Assembly: GCA_037893225.1 (NCBI GenBank)
Contig: JAZGUH010000284.1
Location: 1 to 64,000, forward strand
Source of the DNA: Hippasteria phrygiana
Taxonomy: Eukaryota; Echinodermata; Asteroidea; Valvatida; Goniasteridae
Reading direction: 5' to 3'
DNA length: 64,000 bases
Shown here: positions 27,801 through 34,851 of the stretch, piece by piece
Layout of the letters: every line of letters starts with the position of its first letter
How positions within the stretch are numbered: position 1 is the stretch's first letter
Translations under genes and position numbers: made by a program
The notes under the pieces: generated by a model
Database searches by the model: none
What the model saw: the letters and a program-made list of their open reading frames with translations, nothing else
What the model was told of the DNA's origin: nothing

Positions 27801-30800
27801 TTATAACAGTGCATTGTTATCATCAGTACATGGGAGTAAAGATGGGCGTTGGTCGGGTGTTTATTGTGTTCCATCCTGTAACTTATCCAACTGGGCTGCT
27901 AACCTTTACTGCGTCTTGTAGGCACTTCTAACTAAAACAAGAGGAGGTCGCAGGTTCGAATCCCGCTCCTGCCAGTTTCTTTGTTCACTTTAAAAATGTA
28001 AAACAAGATTATAGTTATATTTCGTTTCAAACATGGAGGATCGGGGAACGCGTCCGGCTGCGGCGATTTCTCGTCAAAATGGGGGGGGGGGGGTGGTCAG
28101 AGGGGACGGGACCCATATAATGTATATGACAAGGGAAAAATTATTGTGGGGGGGGGTACAAAATAAGGACGTCAGTTGCTCATGTAAAATGCTATTTTCT
28201 TCTTGGTATTGTAGTTTAAGCAATAACATGTACTCAACAAAAATTGTGCAGTTGATGATCTCGTCAACCCCAATCACCGACGTGACGTGGTTTCCTTAAA
28301 TTGCATCATATAGGTTTGCCTCAACGTAATGGCAACAAGCACGCTAGTGAAATAGCGTGTATGGCCTTGGATTTGCAGAAGTGCATCGAAGAACTAGTCA
28401 TCCCGCATAAACCGGGTACTAAGATGACTCTTCGCATCGGAATGCATACAGGTATGCTCATCGTTTAACTGCAGAGACGATGGAAAAATATGTTATTGAA
28501 ACGCAGATGGAGGCAAATAAACAAATGCACAAAGGGTATTGATACATAAAAAGAGACAAATGCAGACGAACAAACAAACAAACAAACAAACAAACAAACA
28601 GAATCCAGGAGGTTCAAAAACGCAACTTGTGAATTGAAACAGCTTTGGTAATTTGTCGGTGCCGTCTTGGGAGGGGGGGGGGGGGGGGTAGGGGGGGGGG
28701 GGTAGCATTTGAGAAATGTGAAAGAAGATTAACATGCTCATATTCAAGAGTATCGTGACGGTTACCAGTTAGAGAAAGACAGAAAATGTAATGGCAGTTT
28801 TGACGAATACTTTAAAACTCACGATGTCGTGTGAATCTACGGCTATGCATGCAGCTTTTGAAGAACAACCTTTACTAGTTCTGAAGACTTGTATCGAAAC
28901 ATAGAAACTTTCAGGCACCTGCATGTAGTAAAATGAAAAGTGACTCATATTTCGCTGGCAAACCAACGCACCAATGCTAGAGAAATACATGCAGTAGACA
29001 AAGGAATACATCATTTCTTGCATATCTGCGACACGACACTGACCATTTTATTTATCTATTTACAATGTATTTATTTAATGTAATCTTTAAACAGGGTAGA
29101 GTTATTCACTTTATATTACCTACTTTTCAAATAAACCAGCAAAGTTAAAAATACACAAAAACTATAACATTAATTATACATTTAATCGATAGATAACGTT
29201 TCATATATCAGCCGTACTTCGTGGGATCGGTATGAGACTGTCCGTGAATCCAGGGAGGAAACCTTCCTCTGGGTTCATAGTTCGATTACTTGCACTCCCC
29301 ACAGTCACGGCACGAAGACACCATGCTCATCCCTTATTGGTCTTAGTGTATTAGATAAGCAGACAATGAGATAACGTGTCGGGATTTATGGATGGGAAGG
29401 AAACTTGAGTGCGACAGGCAAATCTAAAACCCAGTGAGTCTGGGAAATCGTTCCTGATGAGTCACCATTTCTGAACATTTGGTCAATACCACATAACACT
29501 TTGTCCTATTACAGAATATTTCAGATTTGTTGTTCAAATATGAAAATGCATGATCTACCTAGTGTGTTCCATGTTGATGTTTTTAATATTGTTCAAGTAA
29601 TGCTCAATTTAATACAGCACCTTTCCTCTATATATTTTGAGCAGGTCCTGTGGTTGCCGGTATCGTGGGCTCCAAGATGCCCCGATATTGTCTCTTTGGC
29701 GAGACAGTCAACATTGCAGCCAAGATGGAATCTAACGGACTCCGTAGGTTTTATTTTTCACACGCATGTATATACCACTGATCTCTATGTAAACCGGTTA
29801 GCGCAGTGGCTGTTCGAGTTGAGGCCACCGTCCGCCATGTTATCACTCCCAATACAACAGGTTTTCCAACCTTGTCCCCAGGGTTTCCTTTCATCCTCGT
29901 TCTCCTTACATAACGAACAGTGGTAAATTGGGAGTGGTAATATGGCGGGTGCTGCATGGCTTCAGTTGCTTTTACAGCGCGCAATGGCCAATAAGCTATC
30001 AAGTTTATAGAGATCAGTGATATATACACGAATCCCAGCGCGTCATCCTTGTACCCGGTGGCACCAAAGGCGCGGCGATGAAGCATTGTAACAACATCTA
30101 CATACAAAATAACGTTTTCGCGTAAACATCAGACTCAGTGAAATGCGACTTGCTGGTTATACTACGCATGCTCAGTGGGCGCCGAAAACCAAAACAATGG
30201 AAAACAAAGGGTAAGGGTGAAGGTGAGAAATAGGGTTAGGGTTGGGGTTAGTTTTTAGGGCAGGGTTAGGGTTAGGTTGGGATGAGGTTGAAGGCTGTGC
30301 CATCATGCCAAAACTTATTGTGTTCATTATATAAGCACAATTTTGTTGCAGTGTATTATGGGTAGGGAGTCGGCTATTCATAGACGTCACATTATTACAA
30401 CCGACACTGCGATAGTGCACCGGATGCATTCAACCGTATAACGCTTGGATTCGGGTTTTCAAGGAATGACAGCAATTTGTGTGTGCTATGTTAACTGCTG
30501 TTGGCATATGATCGATCAATCTGTTTCCCACAGTGGAAATGACACTGAGAGATAATGATAAGGAACAATTTATGTGTTGACTGTAGAGAGTAGGAAAAGG
30601 GAGGGTGAATGGAGAAAACAGTAGAAAAGGTTATTCCTGAAAATGTTTTTCAAAGGTAAACTTGTGTGTCTTTGTGGTTTTTACAGGAAATGTTTGTAAG
30701 GGCCACCACAAGTTTTCTTAAGATCATGTCTTACCAGGTGCGTCGAAACACTTTTGAAAGTGTGTGTGGGGGGGGGGGGGGGGGGGGGGGACAGCGCCGG

Positions 30801-32647
30801 TGCCGGCCTGCTGCTGCCCTTTCTGTATGTTTTTCTTTATGCCAAAAGTGGGAGGGGGGGGCATTTTCCCCTATGTGGAAAAAGGGGGGAGGAGAAACAA
30901 GGTTATTTTGTATGATAGCTGTTGCAATGCTTAATTGGCCCCCTGTTCCGCCACCAGTGGATCTTACTGTTCTGGTGCCTTAAATTGCACCCTGGAATGT
31001 ACGACACACGAGCAGATTCTTGAACAAGCAGAGAGCATATTGGGGTATGGTATGGGGAACAATGGTACAGGCCGTCCCGCTCCAAAAAGGTTAAGGAAGG
31101 CGCTCCGGGGAACAGTGGCAAATATGACGAACGAATAATCATGGTTGCCTCAAGAGCGATGGGAATTGGAGGGCGCGTGTTTAATAAGTGGGGATAAGTG
31201 AGAAGTGACTGCAGCGCTTAATATGAGGATCGTACATAGAGGCCTATTCCCACCCTTCCAATAGAATAAAACACCTACAGGTCTGGTCTTGTTTGAAAAA
31301 GTGTGGTTCCCATAACACATATCTACGGGGGGGGGGGGGGGGGGGGGGTTCCCTCAGGGTGAGAGATAGTTGCACGACGTGAATTGAGGCTAACATTAAC
31401 AAGGAACAAGCGCCTACATTTTGCTCACACTGAGATAAGCACATCCCCGAAAGTATACTGAACAGCAAAAGAAACGTCGTGTTTTTAAATCGTTGACATA
31501 ACTCAACCACAAGAGGTTTACATGTATTGTTTTCGGGAAATATGCAGTCTAACATCATTCTGAATCATGACTGTGCCTGAAAATCCTATAGGGGGATGGA
31601 TTGCGACTTGAATAGTTTTCAAAGCATCCGGTATGTAAACGGCCATGGTGGGTATGTGCAAACATGGTTTGGGGAGGTATTGGCTTTCATCAGAAAGTTG
31701 GACCTGTGGTCTTTCAGAACATCGGTCCAGGTAGAGGTCATGGGGTCACGACTGTCCGGTACATCGATCAAGTTGTGAGACCTCACGTTGTGCCGTATTT
31801 CGCACGCCACCAGAATCATGTCTTCCAGCATGACAACACCCGTGCCCACACTGCAAGAGCAGCCAGGGACTTTCTCCAACAGTTAAAAATCAGTAACATG
31901 CCTTGGTCTGCCCTAAGTCCGGATTTGAACCCCATAGAACACTAAGGGACGAGATCCAAAGACGACTTAACGAAGTGCGCCCAAGCCCGACAACTGCAGC
32001 TGAACTGAGTGCAGATTTCCTGAGGGTATGGGCACAGATCCCAATGGCCTGTATTAACCGCCATGTTCACTCCATGTACAGGAGATGTGTATATGTGGTC
32101 ATCTCTCATTGTGGCCACATAAAGTATTGATATGCACACACTCGAACGTGACCATCACGTGATCAGCCCCAAAGGCAAACATGCGCAAAAAAAATTCACC
32201 AGACCGTGGCGATGATGACAGAAAGGAAATGACTTACTCAGATATCCCCAGTCATATTTGTGTTGGTTCTAGGTTACAAATTATACCTGTTGATATCTTG
32301 TATTCATACGACGTTTCTTTTGCTGTTCAGTATAGGCCTATGACTACAGCTGAAAGAAAGATGAAAAATAGCATTGTAATGATTATATATAAAGGTAATA
32401 ATGTAATGTAGACAGTGTTTCAAACTATAACGAAACATTATGGCTGCATTAGTTCTACACGGGTTGGCTGTGACAGTTGTTGCTATGATAAATTATTGAC
32501 GTTTGAATAATAATGAATCAGTATAAATTAAGTACTATTTCTTGGTGTGTTGCAGCTAATCGTATCCAAGTGAGTGAGGACTGCGCACTGATATTGACCA
32601 CCATTAACAGTTTCCGTTTGGCCAAGCGAGGAGAGATTTTCATCAAT
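10311..32647 (+). CDS. NIT-domain receptor guanylate cyclase (gene span, at least 9 exons)
   Basis: Exons at 10311-10622, 10863-11132, 11443-11667, 26202-26438, 26905-27012, 27447-27795, 28314-28451, 29645-29743 and 32556-32647 join in frame with GT/AG borders and give about 610 residues. Order: cytosolic N-terminus; membrane helix at about 63-85; extracellular NIT (nitrate/nitrite-sensing) region at about 105-345; second membrane helix at about 365-383; short linker helix; class III cyclase domain from about residue 435. The cyclase has metal-binding Asp in FSDI and GDAY, and the guanine-selecting Glu (KVETIGDAY) and Cys (RYCLFG). NIT-GCs in other invertebrates make cGMP in response to NO/nitrite-type signals; that role here is inferred. 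The 3' end is uncertain. Intron 3 (14.5 kb) is full of repeats. Confidence 0.88.
10863..11132 (+). CDS. NIT-GC exon 2: first half of the NIT domain
   Basis: The acceptor is TTCCTATTTAG and the donor GAG|GTATGT, phase 0 to 0, 90 codons. It begins [20 protein letters not shown], the start typical of NIT domains (LVHxLQxERxxSA), followed by an amphipathic helix with [13 protein letters not shown]. This helical bundle is the presumed ligand-binding ectodomain. Confidence 0.87.
11443..11667 (+). CDS. NIT-GC exon 3: second half of the NIT domain
   Basis: The acceptor is TTCCTGGCCAG and the donor CAG|GTAGGC, phase 0 to 0, 75 codons. It contains [20 protein letters not shown] followed by the FYTQGG and DYRWYMEK segments, which are characteristic of NIT domains. 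The next coding exon is 14.5 kb away, and its first residues ([13 protein letters not shown]) continue the domain without a gap. Confidence 0.87.
11775..11945. repeat. Dispersed repeat copy (partner at 43.0 kb)
   Basis: The segment from TCCGAGGACAAGAGGAGAAA to GGAAAGTACGACTGTGTGG closely matches 43020-43205, including CTTTCAGTCCTCG, AGTCTATGGGG and GCATTGTCCTCGGA. Two copies 31 kb apart in the same orientation indicate a mobile or dispersed repeat family of unknown type. It follows coding exon 3 of the cyclase within intron 3. Confidence 0.75.
11945..12290. repeat. Imperfect tandem duplication of about 180 bp
   Basis: AAGTGTGTAAACACC, AATCGGGGACCTC and GGACCCTCATTGG recur in the same order, starting near 11950 and near 12127. 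The right copy runs into the truncated LINE remnant. Confidence 0.65.
12285..12840 (-). mobile_element. LINE remnant: C-terminal part of a Jockey/CR1-type reverse transcriptase
   Basis: An open frame of about 180 codons holds [20 protein letters not shown], then [18 protein letters not shown] and [11 protein letters not shown]. These are the thumb and C-terminal motifs of non-LTR retrotransposon polymerases of the Jockey/CR1 group. The catalytic YADD region and the endonuclease are missing. It is truncated at both ends and embedded in repeats within intron 3 of the cyclase. Confidence 0.8.
12843..13508. repeat. Tandem duplication with about 398-bp offset
   Basis: 12843-13132 and 13240-13508 share AAAGATAT(A/G)TCCTAAAAGGG, ACGCATGTCAGGGTCGGT, GAATTCTGGGAAGGGCAGAA and CTAGTCTTTTTTCAAGTCG in the same order. 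The first copy has the double CRE palindrome; the second keeps one half. Confidence 0.8.
15043..17142 (-). mobile_element. 5'-truncated non-LTR retrotransposon with target-site duplication
   Basis: Flanked by the 11-bp direct repeat GAGCGCCCTCT (15032-15042 and 17143-17153), with an (ATG)n tail at the 3' end. Reverse transcriptase motifs run in order: [73 protein letters not shown], then a C-terminal [13 protein letters not shown] and [14 protein letters not shown] region. The frame breaks near 16695; a second open frame (16621-17079) carries the upstream part ending WTEYCDGLY. The endonuclease is missing. A run of 28 C at 15825-15852 expands the glycines after FADDIDLM. I-superfamily or RTE-like; the clade is uncertain. 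Confidence 0.9.
19580..20125. repeat. 161-bp tandem repeat with nuclear-receptor DR1 motifs
   Basis: About three and a half units. Each has CAATTCCAGCCTATTTTA, the perfect DR1 half-site pair TGACCTTTGACCT, a second TTGACCTTTGAC and CATGACCCAAGTTTGATT. DR1 motifs lie near 19770, 19930 and 20090. Units two and three are almost identical. It lies in intron 3 of the cyclase. Confidence 0.85.
20403..20450. repeat. Short GC-rich tandem repeat
   Basis: GCGAATCGCGGGC recurs three times in under 50 bp, just before the left end of the MITE at 20456. It is a local minisatellite with no coding content. Confidence 0.6.
20456..20799. mobile_element. MITE family 1, copy 1 (CACTGATCTC termini)
   Basis: The left end CACTGATCTCTATATACAAA and the right end ATACATGGAGATCAGTG are inverted copies over about 30 bp. 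Both this copy and 29776-30019 carry CCGTCCGCCA followed by CACTCC on the left side, and GGGAGTGG(A/T)AATATGGCGG on the right. No transposase is present. Confidence 0.85.
20807..21067. mobile_element. MITE family 2 (CCTGGGCCCAATTTCATGG termini)
   Basis: A perfect 24-bp inverted repeat starts CCTGGGCCCAATTTCATGG on the left and closes with its reverse complement at 21044-21067. The interior is built of repeated GCGCTAAC-like words. It lies 7 bp from MITE family 1, suggesting nested or hotspot insertion. The termini resemble those of the element at 53472-53722. Confidence 0.85.
21187..21625. repeat. 20- to 21-bp minisatellite (TTGAACATCGCACATATA)
   Basis: Roughly 20 units of TTGAACATCGCACATATA(A/T)A, with some units reading AATGACAAACATCGCAC. 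On the minus strand the array is open in several frames (MCDVQIY-type repeats). That is a by-product of the unit sequence, not a gene. Confidence 0.9.
21626..23017. other. Intron 3 stretch without recognised features
   Basis: About 1.4 kb of cyclase intron 3. I see no coding similarity, no terminal inverted repeat and no tandem array. TAGGCCTAGGC-like words recur near 22350. Confidence 0.5.
23018..23133. mobile_element. MITE family 3, copy 1 (CCAAGACGTTCTTAGCG termini)
   Basis: An almost fully palindromic element of 116 bp. The ends TTCCAAGACGTTCTTAGCG and CGCTAAGACCGTCTTGGAA pair with one mismatch. It contains a (CA)n tract and the GCGCCCTCT word. Confidence 0.85.
23330..23766 (+). pseudogene. 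RecQ-type helicase fragment (frameshifted)
   Basis: Two overlapping frames together encode the start of a RecQ-like helicase core: [19 protein letters not shown] (Q motif region), [16 protein letters not shown] (Walker A, motif I), then after a frame change near 23535 [18 protein letters not shown] (motif Ia). The DEAH box and everything after it are absent. The frameshift, lack of introns and position between two inverted MITE copies point to a transposed or retrocopied relic rather than a working gene. Confidence 0.7.
23878..23979. mobile_element. MITE family 3, copy 2 (inverted relative to copy 1)
   Basis: The sequence from CAAGACGTTCTTAGCGATTT to CGCTAAGGACGTCTTGGAA is, over its length, a reverse complement of 23018-23133: the TTTGGACTTGGCG side here matches CGCCAAGGCCAAA there. 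The two copies bracket the helicase fragment. Confidence 0.85.
23990..25372 (+). mobile_element. CR1/L2-like LINE, 5'-truncated and decayed
   Basis: Reverse transcriptase motifs appear in order but in shifting frames: [20 protein letters not shown] (24118 on), [11 protein letters not shown] and the alternative [32 protein letters not shown] (catalytic YADD), [56 protein letters not shown] and [18 protein letters not shown]. It ends in an (ATT)n tail at 25359-25371, as CR1/L2-like LINEs do. Several frameshifts and stops make it non-functional. Confidence 0.88.
25373..26201. other. End of cyclase intron 3, with a GC-rich repeat
   Basis: 25380-25605 is GC-rich with repeated GGGCGAC words (ACGGGGCGACGCG, GGGGCGACTTTC). 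25670-25720 holds a near-perfect hairpin around ACATTAGGGAGACATTTGGATGTCTCCCTAATGT. 25925-26095 is an inverted copy of the G-rich repeat at 30.8 kb. No exon of the cyclase is needed here, because exons 3 and 4 join directly. Confidence 0.5.
25925..26095 (-). repeat. GC-rich dispersed repeat (partner at 30.77 kb)
   Basis: Read on the minus strand, GGCGCCGGTGCCGGCC, GCTGCTGCCC, TTTTTCTTTATA and GTGGGGGAGGGGGCATT occur in the same order as at 30784-30965 on the plus strand. It is a dispersed family with runs of G/C. Confidence 0.75.
26202..26438 (+). CDS. NIT-GC exon 4: end of the NIT ectodomain
   Basis: The acceptor is CATCTTCTAAG and the donor GAG|GTAGGA, phase 0 to 0, 79 codons. It encodes the NIT tail and a juxtamembrane helical stretch with [20 protein letters not shown], a piece typical of NIT proteins. 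It joins exon 3 in phase across the longest intron of the gene. Confidence 0.87.
26905..27012 (+). CDS. NIT-GC exon 5: second membrane helix
   Basis: 36 codons between TGTTTGCAG and AAG|GTAAAA, phase 0 to 0. The hydrophobic run [15 protein letters not shown] is the transmembrane helix that connects the ectodomain to the cyclase. Confidence 0.85.
27447..27795 (+). CDS. NIT-GC exon 6: signalling helix and first half of the cyclase domain
   Basis: The acceptor is GTTTTTGTAG and the donor TCAG|GTACGT, phase 0 to 1. A coiled-coil-like helix rich in Lys/Arg/Gln ([13 protein letters not shown]) leads into [22 protein letters not shown] and [15 protein letters not shown]. Both metal-binding Asp residues (FSDI, GDAY) and the guanine-binding Glu (KVET) are present. 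DIVAFT has Ala where most cyclases have Gly. Confidence 0.93.
27905..27977 (+). other. tRNA-like B-box sequence (SINE head or decayed tRNA)
   Basis: GGTTCGAATCC followed by CGCTCCTGCCA looks like a tRNA T-arm and 3' acceptor, and fits the RNA polymerase III B box. I cannot find a matching 5' acceptor strand (GGCAGGA) or a proper D arm upstream. A tRNA-derived SINE fragment or a pseudo-tRNA fits better than a tRNA gene. Confidence 0.35.
28314..28451 (+). CDS. NIT-GC exon 7: middle of the cyclase domain
   Basis: The phase 1 join restores SGLPQRNG. The exon runs through [12 protein letters not shown] to LRIGMHTG, the standard order of class III cyclase motifs, and ends ACAG|GTATGC, phase 1. Confidence 0.92.
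28667..28702. repeat. Poly-G tract
   Basis: GGGAG followed by two long G runs separated by TA, inside intron 7 of the cyclase. A (CAAA)n stretch lies just upstream at 28570-28602. Confidence 0.9.
28703..29644. other. Cyclase intron 7, no recognised features
   Basis: No coding similarity, inverted-repeat ends or tandem arrays are visible in this part of the intron. Confidence 0.45.
29645..29743 (+). CDS. NIT-GC exon 8: cyclase catalytic segment
   Basis: The exon encodes [20 protein letters not shown] followed by [13 protein letters not shown]. The Cys in RYCLFG is the second guanine-selecting residue. The usual Arg of the N-x3-R transition-state motif is Lys here (VNIAAKMES), and FGD is FGE. 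The donor CTCC|GTAGGT is phase 1. Confidence 0.92.
29776..30019. mobile_element. MITE family 1, copy 2
   Basis: The ends CACTGATCTCTATG and ATAGAGATCAGTG are inverted copies. The interior shares CCACCGTCCGCCATG and GGGAGTGGTAATATGGCGGG with the copy at 20456-20799, but is 100 bp shorter. TATATA-like flanks on both sides may be the target duplication. It sits in intron 8 of the cyclase. Confidence 0.85.
30209..30282. repeat. Interstitial telomere-like TTAGGG repeats
   Basis: TAGGGTTAGGGTTGGGGTTAG followed by CAGGGTTAGGGTTAGG gives about five TTAGGG-like units within 75 bp. It is a degenerate interstitial telomeric sequence within intron 8. Confidence 0.8.
30765..30965 (+). repeat. G-rich dispersed repeat (partner at 25.93 kb)
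   Basis: A run of about 20 G is followed by GCGCCGGTGCCGGCCTGCTG, TTTTTCTTTATGCC and GTGGGAGGGGGGGCATTTTCC, then GTTCCGCCACCAGTGG. The order matches the minus strand of 25925-26095. Confidence 0.75.
31327..31348. repeat. Poly-G tract
   Basis: An uninterrupted run of about 22 G within intron 8 of the cyclase. It is not connected to any recognised element. Confidence 0.9.
31596..32130 (+). pseudogene. Tc1-type (DD34E) transposase remnant
   Basis: 31664-31945 encodes [19 protein letters not shown], then [18 protein letters not shown] and [11 protein letters not shown]. Exactly 34 residues lie between the Asp of HDN and the Glu of NPIE, so it belongs to the Tc1 DD34E group. The frame then breaks by a small deletion, and the C-terminus ([15 protein letters not shown] ... 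VHSMYRRC) continues in another frame at 31942-32128. The DNA-binding half and first catalytic Asp are missing. It lies in intron 8 of the cyclase. Confidence 0.9.
32556..32647 (+). CDS. NIT-GC exon 9: end of the cyclase fold
   Basis: The acceptor is TGTGTTGCAG. The phase join makes [16 protein letters not shown], then [12 protein letters not shown] to an AAT|GTAAGC donor, phase 0. This matches the xxIxVSxxC...xxRGEIxIKG end of guanylate cyclase domains. At least one short exon with the final KGKG-like strand should follow. Confidence 0.85.
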
Positions 32648-32834
32648 GTAAGCTTTCCCCTCAATAGATATCCAATCATGTAAAGTGACTGAAAACTATC
32701 AAGTCAACTGACTTATTATCGATCGATGGATACAATCGATCAAACGCTAGATATGTCAATTTCCTATTTTGCTGTTAGGACACTCTGCTGCTGCTGCTAA
32801 TAATGATAATAATAATATGATGTTTTGTTTTCAG

Positions 32835-32951
32835 TATGATTTTCAAAATATCGCAAAGGGAATGAGAACAATAAGTCAGATGGAAATGAAAGAAAATGCA
32901 AGAACAATGCGAATATTGACGCATCGCGTAACGACCAATTTTGTGAAGTGA
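32835..32951 (+). CDS. Possible terminal exon of the NIT-GC
   Basis: A TTTTGTTTTCAG acceptor is followed in the required phase 0 by 38 codons containing IAKGMRTISQMEMKE and a TGA stop. KGMRT could replace the usual KG-x-x-x-T strand that closes a cyclase domain, but the match is weak. A strong donor (GTGAGT) overlaps the stop, so it could also be an internal exon or no exon at all. Confidence 0.3.
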   Translation, partial: YDFQNIAKGMRTISQMEMKENARTMRILTHRVTTNFVK

Positions 32952-33009
32952 GTGGTTCGTAGTACTACACTTCAAAAACCGTAATGTTGAATGTCCAGCG
33001 ACGTAACCA

Positions 33010-33200
33010 GGGCTGTCTCCATAGGTGGGGGGGGGGGGGGGGGGGCTGGATGTTACAGTGGGAGGGCTCTCACAATGGTTTATCTTTATGATACTGCTAT
33101 TATCTGCGTTTGCGAAAGTTTCAGTCGGGGGGGGGGGACGATTTTGTTAGGGGGGAATGTGCCCCCCCCCCCCCCCCCCCCCCCCTAGCTACGCCACTGA
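33010..33200. repeat. Dispersed repeat with G-tract and C-tract (partner at 40.7 kb)
   Basis: Starts near TAACCAGGGCTGT, with a long G run, GGCTGGATGTTACAGTGGG, a second G run, GGGGGGAATGTGCC, a C run of about 26 and TAGCTACGCCACTGA. 40745-40925 has the same order (GGCTGGATATTATAGTGGGG ... GGGGGATGTGTCC ... CGCCACC). The G and C runs could fold back on each other. Confidence 0.8.
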
Positions 33201-33349
33201 CCATGTCATGTCTGTATTGGTCGAATGGTCCAGTAAAGATACAAACTGGTGTGCATTTATCCGAACAATAATTGTTGCAGTGTAGGAGTCGTAGCGTAAC
33301 GATTGCTATAAGTAAGCGAGACATAACCGTCGGAATGTATGGCTTTTAT

Positions 33350-34851
33350 ATATGGAACGCCATTGCTATCTTCGGTGGCTTCAGATCGTTGGCTTCGTCA
33401 TTTTCATCATTCCGTTCGGCAATTCCATCATTCAATTTGGCAATTTCATCATTCCATTCGGCAATTTCGCCATTTCGTTTTGCATTTCGACATTCCATTC
33501 GGCAATTTCACCATTGCGTTTGGCAATTTCATCATTCCGTTCGGCAATTTCACCATTCCATTCGGCAAATTCGCCATTCAATTTGGCATTTTCATCATTC
33601 AATTCGGCAATATCACCATTCCGTTTGGCATGTCACCATTCTGTTCGGCAATATCATCATTCAATTCGGCAATATCATCATTCAATTTGACAATATCATC
33701 ATTCAATTCGGCAACTTCATCATTACATTCGGCAATATCACCATTCCGTTTGGCATTTCACCATTTTGTTTGGCAATTTCATCATTCAATTCGGCAATTT
33801 CATCATTCAAATCTGCAATTTCACCATTCAATTTATAAATTTCATCATTCAATTCGGCAATTTCATCATTCAATTCTGCAATTTCATCATTCAATTCGGC
33901 AATTTCACCATTCAATTCGGCAATTTCGTCGTTTCGTTTGGCAATTTCACCTTGCTGTTCTGCGGATTGTCTTTATATGGTAGTAATCGATTCTCCGTGC
34001 TCGCATAACTATTCGGTTTTAGCGCACATCGACTTGACAACCAGCACCTAGCTTGCTCGAAAAAACGCGTCAAAAAATCACGACTGAATAGCAGGACGTG
34101 GATTTTTTTTTACGCGAATATTGACGTCAATATTTACAAATTGCAATGTCCCTTCACGGCCACCATACAAAGGGTCAAGGACACAGAACGCTGAATTGCC
34201 ACAAAGCGTGATGAAATTGAATTGCGGAACGATGAAATTGAATTGCGGAACGATGAAATTGAATTGCGGAATGGTGAATTGGCGAATGAAAGGACGAACT
34301 TGCAGTAAAGGACGATTACTTGTAAAACCGAATAGTTATGCGAGCACGGAGAATCGATTACTACCAAATAACGACAATCCGCAGAACGGAAAGGTGAAAT
34401 TGCCAAACGAAACGACGAAATTCCCGAATTGAATGGTGAAATTTACAAATTGAATGGTGAAATTGCAGAATTGAATGGTGAAATTGCAGAATTGAATGGT
34501 GAAATTGCCGAATTGAATGATGAAATTGCAGATTTGAATGATGAAATTGCCAAACAAAATGGTGAAATGCCAAACGGAATGATGATATTGCCGAATGTAA
34601 TGATGAAGTTGCCGAATTGAATGATGATATTGTCAAATTGAATGATGATTATTGCCGAATTGAATGGTGATATTGCCGAACAGAATGGTGACATGCCAAA
34701 CGGAATGGTGATATTGCCGAATTGAATGATGAAAATGCCAAATTGAATGGCGAATTTGCCGAATGGAATGGTGGAATTGCCGAACGGAATGATGAAAATG
34801 ACGAAGCCAACGATCTGAAGCGACCGAAGATAGCAATGGCGTTCCATATTC
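33350..34851. mobile_element. Foldback (TU/FB-like) element: long inverted repeats of a 21-bp minisatellite
   Basis: The left arm, 33350-34021, starts ATATGGAACGCCATTGCTAT and is filled with about 25 units of CAATTTCATCATTCAATTCGG. The right arm, 34322-34851, is its reverse complement, ending GCAATGGCGTTCCATAT. The inner borders also pair (AATCGATTCTCCGTGCTCGC against GCGAGCACGGAGAATCGATT). A 300-bp spacer contains three GAATTGCGGAACGATGAAA units. Long inverted ends made of short tandem repeats are the hallmark of foldback transposons, known as TU elements in sea urchins. Open frames on both strands are repeat artefacts (21 bp gives DEIAELN heptads). Confidence 0.9.

Noticed and set aside
27905..27977. 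A functional tRNA gene
   Set aside because: Only the T-arm and 3' end fit. The 5' acceptor strand and D arm are missing.
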